From: Acidobacteriota bacterium
GTDB taxonomy: Bacteria > Acidobacteriota > Terriglobia > Versatilivoradales > Versatilivoraceae
Length of the DNA: 6,872 bases
Assembly: GCA_026706225.1 (NCBI GenBank)
Contig: JAPOZE010000641.1
Span: forward strand, 1 to 6,872
Direction: 5' to 3'
The translations under genes were made by a program, and so were the position numbers. The notes below the pieces were generated by a model. It saw only the letters and a program-made list of their open reading frames with translations. It did no database searches and was not told the origin of the DNA. Below, piece by piece: positions 1 to 5,968 of this stretch. Each line of letters begins with the position of its first letter. The first letter of the stretch is position 1.

Positions 1-237
1 CGCCCGCGCTCCCGGGTGGGGCGTCTTCCCATCACTCTTGCTCCTCAAGGGGGCGTGCGCCGGCTTGCCGGGACGCAGCCCGTGCCGATGCGGCAGAGGC
101 GTCACGCCTGGTGGCCCTTCGTGGATCACTCTTTTTGCGTTTGTTTCAGGTAAGGAATTGAAAGGAATGCAGGGCGGAGGTTGGAGAGGAGTGGCCCGGC
201 CGGCCGGGTGTCCGCTGCCGGCAGCCTGTCGGGGTGG
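1..237. other. left flank downstream of acnA, no confident gene
   Basis: This stretch lies beyond the 3' end of acnA. Short open frames cross it on the plus strand, for example frame 1 open to a TAA at 151-153 and frame 3 open to a TGA at 160-162. None has a recognisable motif, a ribosome binding site or family-like composition. A tail of a plus-strand gene entering from the left cannot be excluded. A small inverted repeat (AGGCGT, one base, ACGCCT) lies at 97-109, and a T-rich patch at about 130-147 is too far away to make a classical terminator with it. The stretch is best treated as intergenic. Confidence 0.5.
195..225 (-). terminator. paired palindromes after acnA, possible terminator or stem-loops
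   Basis: Two perfect GC-only or GC-rich palindromes lie just past the acnA stop codon: CCCGGCCGGCCGGG at 195-208 and GCTGCCGGCAGC at 214-225. In the acnA transcript they would form two short consecutive stems 13-43 nt after the stop. No run of U follows in the leftward direction, so they do not meet the usual rule for an intrinsic terminator. They could slow polymerase, protect the mRNA 3' end or be chance in GC-rich DNA. The palindromes are seen directly; the function is inferred. Confidence 0.3.
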
Positions 238-2934
238 TCAGGCCTTCAGCAACCCGCTCAGCACGTAGGGCAGGATTCCCCGGTGGCGGTAGTATTCGAC
301 TTCCACCGGGGTATCGATGCGCACCGTAACCGGGATGGTTTGGGTCTCGCCGCCCCGGCGGTGCACCACCAGACGGATCTGTTGCCGGGGTTGGATCTCG
401 GGCTCGATTCCCACCAGGTCGAAGACTTCGCTGCCGTCCAGGCGGAGTGAATCGGCGCCGGTGCCTTCCTGGAATTGGCAGGGCAGCACTCCCATCCCCA
501 CCAGGTTGCTGCGATGGATGCGCTCGAAGCTGCGTGCGACCACGGCCCGCACGCCCAGCAGCCGGGTCCCCTTGGCCGCCCAGTCGCGAGAACTCCCCGT
601 TCCATACTCCTGACCGGCCAGAACGATGAGCGGAGTGCCCTGCTCCCTGTAGCGCAGGGCCGCCTCGTAGATGGTCATCCGGGTCCCGTCAGGCTGGTAG
701 CTGGTAAGTCCCCCCTCCACTCCCGGCACCATGAGATTCTTGATGCGCACGTTGGCGAAGGTTCCGCGAGTCATGACCCGATCGTTGCCCCGGCGCGACC
801 CGTAGCTGTTGAAATCCCGAACCTCAACTCCTCGCTCCAGCAGGTAGGCGCCGGCCGGAGACGCCTGCCCGATGGCTCCCGCCGGACTGATGTGGTCGGT
901 GGTCACCGAGTCCCCCAGAATGGCCAGGGGACGGGCGCCTTCGATGTTCCCCACCTCCCCGGCTCCAGGGGAGAAGTTCTCGAAGAAGGGCGGTTCCTGG
1001 ATGTAGGTCGAATCGGGATCCCACTCGAACAGGTCGCCCCGGCCGGCGGGGATCTCCTGCCACCCGCCGTTCCGACCGGCCGCATCTCCATACATTTGGC
1101 GAAACGTCTCGGGATCGAAGGCAGCCGCCATCCGATCGCTCACTTCCTCCAGGCTGGGCCAGATATCCTTGAGGTAGACCTCCTCCCCGTCGCCGCCTCT
1201 TCCGACGGGCTCGGAGGAAAGGTCGATATCGATTCGGCCGGCAAGCGCGAACGCAACCACCAGGGGGGGACTCATCAGGAAGTTGGCCTTGATGTTGGGG
1301 TGGACCCTGGCTTCGAAGTTGCGGTTGCCGCTCAGGACGCTGGCCGCAACCACGTCATTGCCGGTCACTACCTTTTCGATCTCCGGATCCAGTGGGCCGG
1401 AATTGCCGATGCAGGTGGTGCACCCGTAGCCGACCAGGTTGAAGCCCAGCCGGTCCAGGTAGGGCTGCAACCCGGTTTCCTGCAGATAGCTGGAGACCAC
1501 TCGCGACCCGGGAGCCAGGGATCTCTTGACGGTGGGATGAATGCTCAGGCCCTTCTCCACGGCCTTCTTGGCCAGCAGCCCGGCCGCCAGCATCACCCCC
1601 GGATTGGAGGTGTTGGTGCAGGAGGTGATGGCAGCGATCAAGACGGAGCCATGGCCCAAAACGGAGACACCGGATGGCATTCCCAGCGGGTAACGCCTTT
1701 CCAATGCGTCGGTTTTCTGGCCAAAACCTCCCTCGCTGAGAGGCCGGCTCAGCAATTCCAGAAACTTCGGCTTGAGCTGGTCGAGCTCGAGGCGGTCCTG
1801 GGGGCGCTTGGGCCCGGCCACCGAGGGTCGGATCTCCGCCAGATCCACTTCCAGCACCCGGGAGTAGTCGCAGTCCCCCTGGCGCGGAATGCCGAAGAGG
1901 CCCTGGGCCTTGTAGTAGTTGCGAAATGTCTCCACCTGTTGCGGAGCCCTGCCGGTGGCTTGGAGATAGTTGCAGGTCTCCTCGTCCACCGGGAAAAAAC
2001 CGATGGTCGCCCCGTACTCCGGAGCCATGTTGGCGATGGTGGCCCGGTCGGTTACGGGCAGGGAGGCAGCTCCTTCGCCGAAATACTCGACGAACTTTCC
2101 CACCACTTTGGCTTTCCGCAGCATCTCGGTGCACTTCAGAACCAGGTCGGTGGCCGTCACCCCCTCGCGGAGACGCCCCTTCAGGTGAACCCCGACCACG
2201 TCCGGGGTCAGGAAGTAGACGGGTTGCCCCAGCATCCCGGCTTCGGCCTCGATCCCCCCGACCCCCCAGCCCAGGATCCCCAACCCGTTGATCATGGTGG
2301 TGTGGGAATCGGTGCCCACCAGGGTATCCGGAAAATAGACACCGTCTTTTTCCACAACCCCCCGAGCCAGGTATTCCAGGTTGACCTGATGCACGATTCC
2401 TACCCCGGGCGGAATGACTCTGAACTGGTCGAAGGCCTGCATTCCCCACTTCAGGAACTGGTAGCGGGCCCGGTTGCGCCGGAACTCCATCTCCATGTTC
2501 AGTCGCAGCGCCTGGGGGCTTCCGGAGTAATCCACCTGTATGGAATGATCCACCACCAGGTCCACCGGAACCAGGGGTTCGACCCGTTTGGGCTGTCCGC
2601 CCATGCGGGCCACCACCGATCTCATGGCGGCAAGATCGACCAGCAGGGGGACGCCGGTGAAGTCCTGGAGCACGATGCGGGCTACCACGAAGGGGATTTC
2701 CTGCGTGCGTGTCCCGGTGGCCTTCCAGTTGGCCAGGGCCTGAATGTCCTGCTCCGTGATCCTGCTGCCGTCGAAATTGCGCAGCAGGGATTCCAGGACG
2801 GTTCGAAGGCTGACCGGCAGCCTTGAGATGGCGCCTATTCCCCGCCGTTCCAATTGAAGCAGCGAATAGAAACGGCCCGTTCGGCCGTTTCCCAGTTCGA
2901 ATTCCTGCAAGGAGTTGTAGAGACTGTGGCTCAC
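238..2934 (-). CDS. acnA: aconitate hydratase A (aconitase)
   Basis: Cytoplasmic [4Fe-4S] enzyme that interconverts citrate and isocitrate via cis-aconitate in the TCA and glyoxylate cycles. The 898-residue product matches the AcnA/IRP1 type along its whole length (E. coli AcnA is 891). Numbered from the GTG start, the cluster cysteines are C439 in [10 protein letters not shown] and C505 and C508 in [13 protein letters not shown]. Other family blocks are [12 protein letters not shown] (near 124-135), [17 protein letters not shown] (203-219), AGPKRPQDR (373-381), [15 protein letters not shown] (674-688) and the swivel-domain [14 protein letters not shown] (776-789). No key residue is missing and the frame is intact, so it should be active. 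The frame stays open to a TTG at 2950-2952. I prefer the GTG at 2932-2934 because it gives an MSHSLYNSL start like other AcnA proteins and has GGGCGGGG 4 nt upstream. It is transcribed from its own promoter, with an exported-protein gene upstream on the same strand. Confidence 0.97.
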   Translation of the reverse strand: MSHSLYNSLQEFELGNGRTGRFYSLLQLERRGIGAISRLPVSLRTVLESLLRNFDGSRITEQDIQALANWKATGTRTQEIPFVVARIVLQDFTGVPLLVDLAAMRSVVARMGGQPKRVEPLVPVDLVVDHSIQVDYSGSPQALRLNMEMEFRRNRARYQFLKWGMQAFDQFRVIPPGVGIVHQVNLEYLARGVVEKDGVYFPDTLVGTDSHTTMINGLGILGWGVGGIEAEAGMLGQPVYFLTPDVVGVHLKGRLREGVTATDLVLKCTEMLRKAKVVGKFVEYFGEGAASLPVTDRATIANMAPEYGATIGFFPVDEETCNYLQATGRAPQQVETFRNYYKAQGLFGIPRQGDCDYSRVLEVDLAEIRPSVAGPKRPQDRLELDQLKPKFLELLSRPLSEGGFGQKTDALERRYPLGMPSGVSVLGHGSVLIAAITSCTNTSNPGVMLAAGLLAKKAVEKGLSIHPTVKRSLAPGSRVVSSYLQETGLQPYLDRLGFNLVGYGCTTCIGNSGPLDPEIEKVVTGNDVVAASVLSGNRNFEARVHPNIKANFLMSPPLVVAFALAGRIDIDLSSEPVGRGGDGEEVYLKDIWPSLEEVSDRMAAAFDPETFRQMYGDAAGRNGGWQEIPAGRGDLFEWDPDSTYIQEPPFFENFSPGAGEVGNIEGARPLAILGDSVTTDHISPAGAIGQASPAGAYLLERGVEVRDFNSYGSRRGNDRVMTRGTFANVRIKNLMVPGVEGGLTSYQPDGTRMTIYEAALRYREQGTPLIVLAGQEYGTGSSRDWAAKGTRLLGVRAVVARSFERIHRSNLVGMGVLPCQFQEGTGADSLRLDGSEVFDLVGIEPEIQPRQQIRLVVHRRGGETQTIPVTVRIDTPVEVEYYRHRGILPYVLSGLLKA

Positions 2935-2938
2935 GGTA

Positions 2939-2946
2939 CCCCGCCC
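2939..2946 (-). promoter_or_regulatory. G-rich ribosome binding site candidate for acnA
   Basis: Read on the minus strand this is GGGCGGGG, ending 4 nt before the GTG at 2934-2932. It is not a textbook AGGAGG, but it is the best purine-rich stretch for that start. The competing TTG at 2952-2950 has only AGGG, 4 nt upstream of it. The start choice rests on this and on the N-terminal resemblance to known AcnA proteins. Confidence 0.35.
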
Positions 2947-2958
2947 GAACAAATTACC

Positions 2959-2999
2959 CTGGTCCGCAAATGCAGCCGGGAGAATATGCGCTGGTCCGC
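2959..2999. repeat. 9-bp direct repeat around the acnA -10 region
   Basis: CTGGTCCGC occurs at 2959-2967 and again at 2991-2999 (GCGGACCAG when read with acnA). The start-to-start distance is 32 bp, close to three helical turns. Similarity continues downstream as G, then mixed bases, then an A/T-rich stretch, giving about 13 matches in 17. One copy lies inside the -35/-10 spacer and the other lies just past the expected transcription start. This is the layout of a pair of repressor half-sites, but no known regulator motif is recognised. Confidence 0.4.
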
Positions 3000-3010
3000 C
3001 GGCCTGTCAA
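2981..3010 (-). promoter_or_regulatory. sigma-70-type promoter for acnA
   Basis: On the minus strand a perfect -35 box TTGACA (plus-strand tgtcaa at 3005-3010) is followed after 18 bp by TATTCT (plus-strand agaata at 2981-2986), which matches 4 of 6 positions of TATAAT. Shifting to ATATTC would give a 17-bp spacer. Transcription would begin near 2974, leaving a leader of about 40 nt before the GTG start. The promoter lies wholly in the gap after the upstream gene's stop, so acnA can be expressed independently. Confidence 0.6.
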
Positions 3011-3050
3011 GAGGCGCAGGAGTTACCCGATCGGGGCTTGGTGTTCCGTC

Positions 3051-3926
3051 TCAGTCCAGGCTCTCGACCTGGACTTGATCGCTGGGGTGCCTTCCGGTAT
3101 TCAGGCGGTAGTCGCTAAACAGGCTGGTTTCCCTGCGGTGGCTGCCTTTGAATAGAAGGCTCCGCCGGTAGGTCACGGTGGTAAAGGTGGGGAACCAGAG
3201 GCCGTTGCCGATATCGGCCTGCTCCAGGGTGATGGTGGCGCCTTTCTTGAGACTGCCGAACAGGCCTCCCACGAATCGGACGTCCTCCCCGAGCCTCCCG
3301 GTCAGCCGAATCGGCTGATGGGATTCACGGGTGATCCAGAGCTTCCCGCTCAGACTCCTCAGAAAGGCGGAACGGGAGGAGGGGGGCTCGAAGCCCGCTC
3401 TCGGCTCGAAGTCCAGCACCAGGGTCTCCCAGCCGTTCACCTGTTCCCTGCCCGTCACGGAAAAGCGAAAAGCCGCCAACAGGTTGCGGAAGATTTCAGC
3501 CTGCATTTGCCCGTCCCGTTCCCGTCGGGTTCTGGCGACTCTTGCCTTCCGTTTTTGGGGAGAGAGCCGCTCGGCATTGGAGATGGACCGCCGGATGGCG
3601 TTGTCCTGGGCCTGAAGATACTGCCGGTCGTAGGCAGCGCCATTGATGGAAATCAGCTTGGAGAAGGACTCCAGATCGGTGTGAATCCAGGTATAGGTTC
3701 TGGAAACCGATTCCTCGATGCTCCCGGTGGAGTCGTAGCGGTCCACCACCGCCTTTTCCTCGTACAGGTAGCGGTAGCGGGCTCGATCGTTCTCCATCTG
3801 GTTCTCGATCACTTGCTTCAGAATCGCATCCAGTCGGGCCGGTGTCGGCCTCTCATCCGCTCTCCCATAGGCCCCCGCTCCACAGGCCACAACCAGAAGG
3901 ATGCAAATTAGCAATTTCCGGACCAT
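3051..3926 (-). CDS. exported protein of unknown function, probable lipoprotein
   Basis: The product is 291 residues and I do not recognise a named family. The N-terminus is a clear export signal: MVRK, a hydrophobic core at 5-14, then V12-V13-A14-C15, which fits a lipoprotein signal-peptidase II box. Cleavage by signal peptidase I near residues 20-24 is the alternative. Residues 28-60 and 100-150 look helical and highly charged, with an Arg/Lys-rich stretch at 125-138. Residues about 155-275 look like alternating beta strands ending in a 'LWFP...SDYR' region. This recalls the LolA/outer-membrane lipoprotein-sorting-like beta sheets in many uncharacterised acidobacterial proteins. That comparison is from memory and is unproven. 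The frame extends upstream to a TTG at 3945-3947, but the ATG at 3924-3926 puts the signal peptide at the very N-terminus and is preferred. No catalytic motif is seen. It probably acts in the cell envelope. Confidence 0.75.
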   Translation of the reverse strand: MVRKLLICILLVVACGAGAYGRADERPTPARLDAILKQVIENQMENDRARYRYLYEEKAVVDRYDSTGSIEESVSRTYTWIHTDLESFSKLISINGAAYDRQYLQAQDNAIRRSISNAERLSPQKRKARVARTRRERDGQMQAEIFRNLLAAFRFSVTGREQVNGWETLVLDFEPRAGFEPPSSRSAFLRSLSGKLWITRESHQPIRLTGRLGEDVRFVGGLFGSLKKGATITLEQADIGNGLWFPTFTTVTYRRSLLFKGSHRRETSLFSDYRLNTGRHPSDQVQVESLD

Positions 3927-4123
3927 GGTGGCATTATAACGCCGCAACCGCGGCGCCTCGCCGATTCCCGCTTCGGCGAAGCCGACGGGACGAAAATGCG
4001 TGCGGCAGCCTCAGGGGCGCAGGCTTACTCTGGAGACCGCAGGATTGCAGCGATTAGTCGCCGGGCCTGCAGAAGACTTGGCCTTCAACGGAGAGAATCG
4101 GACCCGATCCCGAACTGGGGAGA
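3927..4123. other. divergent intergenic region between lipoprotein and transporter genes
   Basis: About 200 bp separate the two divergent start codons. It holds a TATAAT box for the leftward gene (listed separately) and an inverted repeat GCTTCG-G-CGAAGC at 3970-3982, which can be lengthened with CCCG at 3967-3970 and CGGG at 3985-3988 across a bulge. It also holds a short open frame (listed separately). I found no convincing -35/-10 pair for the rightward transporter gene. The purine-rich GGGGAG at 4117-4122 just before the transporter is its likely ribosome binding site. Confidence 0.5.
3933..3938 (-). promoter_or_regulatory. TATAAT -10 box just upstream of the lipoprotein ATG
   Basis: The minus strand reads TATAAT, six bases (GCCACC) before the ATG at 3926. 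If used, transcription would start at or next to the A of the ATG, giving a leaderless mRNA. In keeping with this, no Shine-Dalgarno sequence precedes that ATG. No matching -35 box is found at 16-18 bp upstream and there is no extended -10 TG, so the match may be accidental. Confidence 0.35.
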
Positions 4124-4127
4124 ATGA
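3996..4127 (+). other. doubtful 42-codon open frame overlapping the transporter start
   Basis: An ATG at 3996 opens 42 codons (MRAASGAQAYSGD..., rich in Arg) and stops at TGA 4125-4127, which overlaps the transporter ATG at 4124 in an ATGA arrangement typical of translational coupling. GGGA lies 6 nt upstream of the ATG, a weak ribosome binding site. There is no recognisable motif, and the composition is what GC-rich non-coding DNA gives by chance. It could be a leader peptide for the transporter, but a spurious frame is more likely. Confidence 0.15.
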
Positions 4128-5908
4128 TGCTGGAAATGTTGATAGTCTCGGCCATCTTGTTGCTGGCCCTGGTCCTTTTCGCAACCGAGCTGGTCCCGAT
4201 CGACCTGACGGCTCTGCTGGTAGTGGGGGCTCTGATACTTACCGGGGTGCTGACGCCCGCCGAGGGATTCTCGGGCTTCAGCCACCCGGCCCCGGTCACG
4301 GTAGCGGCCATGCTGGTTCTGAGCGCCGGACTGATCCGAACGGGAGCGGTGGCCAGGCTGGGACAGAAAGTCTCTGCAATGGGCGGAACCTCCGAGTTCA
4401 GCCAGTTGTTCGTGATCATTCCCGTCATCGCCCTGCTTTCCGCCTTTATCAGCAACACGGCCGCGGTGGCCATGTTCATTCCCCTGGTCCTGAACATCGC
4501 CCGGGAAAAGAACCTGCGCCCCTCCAAAATGCTGATGCCGCTCTCCTACGCGGCCATCCTGGGCGGGGCCTGCACCTACATCGGCACCTCGACCAACATC
4601 ATCGTCGGCACCATCTTCGCCTCGGGGGGCCGCCCCCCCCTGCAGATGTTTGAATTCAGCGGTCTGGGGTTGGTGTTGCTGGGCCTGGGGGCCGTATACA
4701 TGCTCACCATCGGACAGAGGAATCTCCCTTCGCGACCGACCGAAGCCAGTCTCACCGAGGGTTACCGTCTCCGTGAGTACCTTACCGAGTTGGTGATTCA
4801 AGCGGATTCGCCGCTGCTGGACAAGACGCTGAAAGAAACCAACTTCAGCCAACAGATGGATATCGAGGTCCTGGAAATCCAGCGCGGCCAACACAAGCTC
4901 CGGTTGTTCCTGCAGGACATTCGGCTCAAGGGCGGCGACATTCTAATCGTCAAGGGAAACCTGGAAAATATCCTCAAGATCCGCGACACCGAAGGGGTCA
5001 ACATCCAGGCCGAGGTCAAGCTGAGCGACCGCGACCTGAAATCGGAAGATATTGCCTTGGCCGAGGCCGTCATTTCACCCGACTCGTTCCTGATAGGCCG
5101 GACACTGAAGGAAGCCAACTTCCGGCAGCGCTACCAGGCCACCGCCCTGGCGATCCGCAGGCACGGAAGCCAGATCCGGGACAAGCTGGGCCGGGTGCGC
5201 TTGCAGGTGGGAGACATGCTGCTGGTCCAGGTGCGCAAGGGGGTCCTCGGCAACTTGAGACAGGACTCCGATTTCATGCTGATTCTGGAGGAGTCTCAAG
5301 GCTACGATTTCCGCTTCAGCAAGCTCCCCATCGCGGTCCTGATCTTTGTGGGCGTGATTGCCGCGGTAGCCTCGCAGAGACTACCCATCGAACTGGCGGC
5401 TCTCTTCGGCGCCCTGCTGATGGTCTTTACGCGTTGCCTCAGCCTCCGGCAGGCCTACCTGGCCGTGGACTGGCGCATCGTCATCCTGATCGGGGGAACC
5501 CTGGCCCTGGGAACGGCGATGGTAAAAACCGGGACGGCCAATGCCATTGCCGATATCCTGGTGGCGTGGTCCGGCGCCCTGGGGCCGGTGGCGCTGATCG
5601 CGGTGCTCTACCTGCTGACCATGGGGATGACCGAGATCATGTCCAACAACGCCACCGCGGCCCTGCTGACGCCCATCGCCATCTCCATTGCCCATCACGG
5701 CGGTTGGGATCCCCGGCCCTTTGCCTTTTGCGTGGCCTTTGCCGCTTCCTGCAGTTTTCTGACCCCTATCGGCTATCAGACCAACACCATGGTGTACGGC
5801 CCCGGGGGTTACCGCTTTACCGACTACTTCAAGGTGGGGGTCTGGCTGAGCCTCATCAGTTGGCTTGCGGCCACCCTGCTGATCCCCCGCATCTGGCCGT
5901 TCAACTGA
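4124..5908 (+). CDS. SLC13/DASS-family anion transporter with two RCK_C domains
   Basis: The product is a 594-residue inner-membrane protein of the divalent anion:Na+ symporter type, which moves sulfate, di- or tricarboxylates or similar anions. The N-terminal half (about 5-197) and C-terminal half (about 400-590) are strongly hydrophobic. Each carries the family's substrate/sodium-site signature: S110-N111-T112 with GTSTN at 154-158, and S507-N508-N509 with TPIGYQTN at 547-554. Between them, at about 215-298 and 305-389, are two RCK_C (TrkA_C) domains that share a TLKExNF motif. These are cytoplasmic ligand-sensing modules, and the same layout is known in E. coli YfbS-like and algal/cyanobacterial sulfate-transporter-like proteins. 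The substrate cannot be assigned. ATG codons at 4124, 4127 and 4136 compete. GGAG at 4119-4122 is better spaced for 4127, so the true start may be one codon later. A nucleoside hydrolase gene follows after 60 bp. Confidence 0.92.
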   Translation: MMLEMLIVSAILLLALVLFATELVPIDLTALLVVGALILTGVLTPAEGFSGFSHPAPVTVAAMLVLSAGLIRTGAVARLGQKVSAMGGTSEFSQLFVIIPVIALLSAFISNTAAVAMFIPLVLNIAREKNLRPSKMLMPLSYAAILGGACTYIGTSTNIIVGTIFASGGRPPLQMFEFSGLGLVLLGLGAVYMLTIGQRNLPSRPTEASLTEGYRLREYLTELVIQADSPLLDKTLKETNFSQQMDIEVLEIQRGQHKLRLFLQDIRLKGGDILIVKGNLENILKIRDTEGVNIQAEVKLSDRDLKSEDIALAEAVISPDSFLIGRTLKEANFRQRYQATALAIRRHGSQIRDKLGRVRLQVGDMLLVQVRKGVLGNLRQDSDFMLILEESQGYDFRFSKLPIAVLIFVGVIAAVASQRLPIELAALFGALLMVFTRCLSLRQAYLAVDWRIVILIGGTLALGTAMVKTGTANAIADILVAWSGALGPVALIAVLYLLTMGMTEIMSNNATAALLTPIAISIAHHGGWDPRPFAFCVAFAASCSFLTPIGYQTNTMVYGPGGYRFTDYFKVGVWLSLISWLAATLLIPRIWPFN

Positions 5909-5920
5909 CCCGATTGCCTT

Positions 5921-5935
5921 GGAGCGACTTGCTCC
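5921..5935 (+). terminator. weak stem-loop between transporter and hydrolase genes
   Basis: GGAGC, loop GACTT, GCTCC forms a perfect 5-bp stem 12 nt after the transporter stop. A run of only four T (5942-5945) follows after a 6-nt gap. It is too short and too far from the T run for a strong intrinsic terminator. It might partly attenuate read-through into the hydrolase gene or have no role. Confidence 0.2.
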
Positions 5936-5954
5936 GCCAGATTTTACGGCAGCG

Positions 5955-5962
5955 AAAGGGGG
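5955..5962 (+). promoter_or_regulatory. ribosome binding site fixing the TTG start of the hydrolase
   Basis: AAAGGGGG ends 6 nt before the TTG at 5969-5971. The later in-frame ATG at 5990 has no purine-rich sequence before it and would shorten the positively charged part of the signal peptide. This site is therefore the main reason for choosing the TTG. Confidence 0.6.
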
Positions 5963-5968
5963 CCAACG

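Noticed and set aside
97..147. Inverted repeat followed by a T-rich patch as a plus-strand terminator
   Set aside because: The stem has only a one-base loop and the T-rich patch begins about 20 bases further on, so it does not form a standard terminator.
1355..2449. A 364-codon frame on the minus strand, out of frame within acnA
   Set aside because: It is a shifted-frame shadow of the acnA coding sequence, with a Gly/Arg/Ser-rich product and no domain.
475..2826. A 783-codon open frame on the plus strand, antisense to acnA
   Set aside because: It lies entirely opposite the highly conserved aconitase gene. Its product is rich in Gly, His, Gln and Pro with no recognisable family. GC-rich codon use commonly leaves such antisense frames open.
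2950..2952. TTG as the acnA start codon
   Set aside because: It would add six residues not typical of AcnA. The GTG at 2932-2934 fits the family N-terminus and initiates more often, though this is not proven.
3318..3911. A 197-codon plus-strand frame opposite the envelope protein gene
   Set aside because: The minus-strand frame has a proper signal peptide and protein-like composition. This one is its mirror and has no motif.
3945..3947. TTG as the start of the envelope protein gene
   Set aside because: It would place seven residues (MRRYNAT) before a signal peptide that already begins with an ATG, and the TATAAT box would lie inside the coding region.
4000..4653. A 217-codon plus-strand frame overlapping the start of the transporter
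   Set aside because: The transporter frame has clear membrane segments and family motifs. This frame gives a Gly/Arg/His-rich product typical of a shadow.
4085..4894. A 269-codon minus-strand frame opposite the transporter
   Set aside because: Antisense shadow, rich in Gln, Gly and Asp with no recognisable domain.
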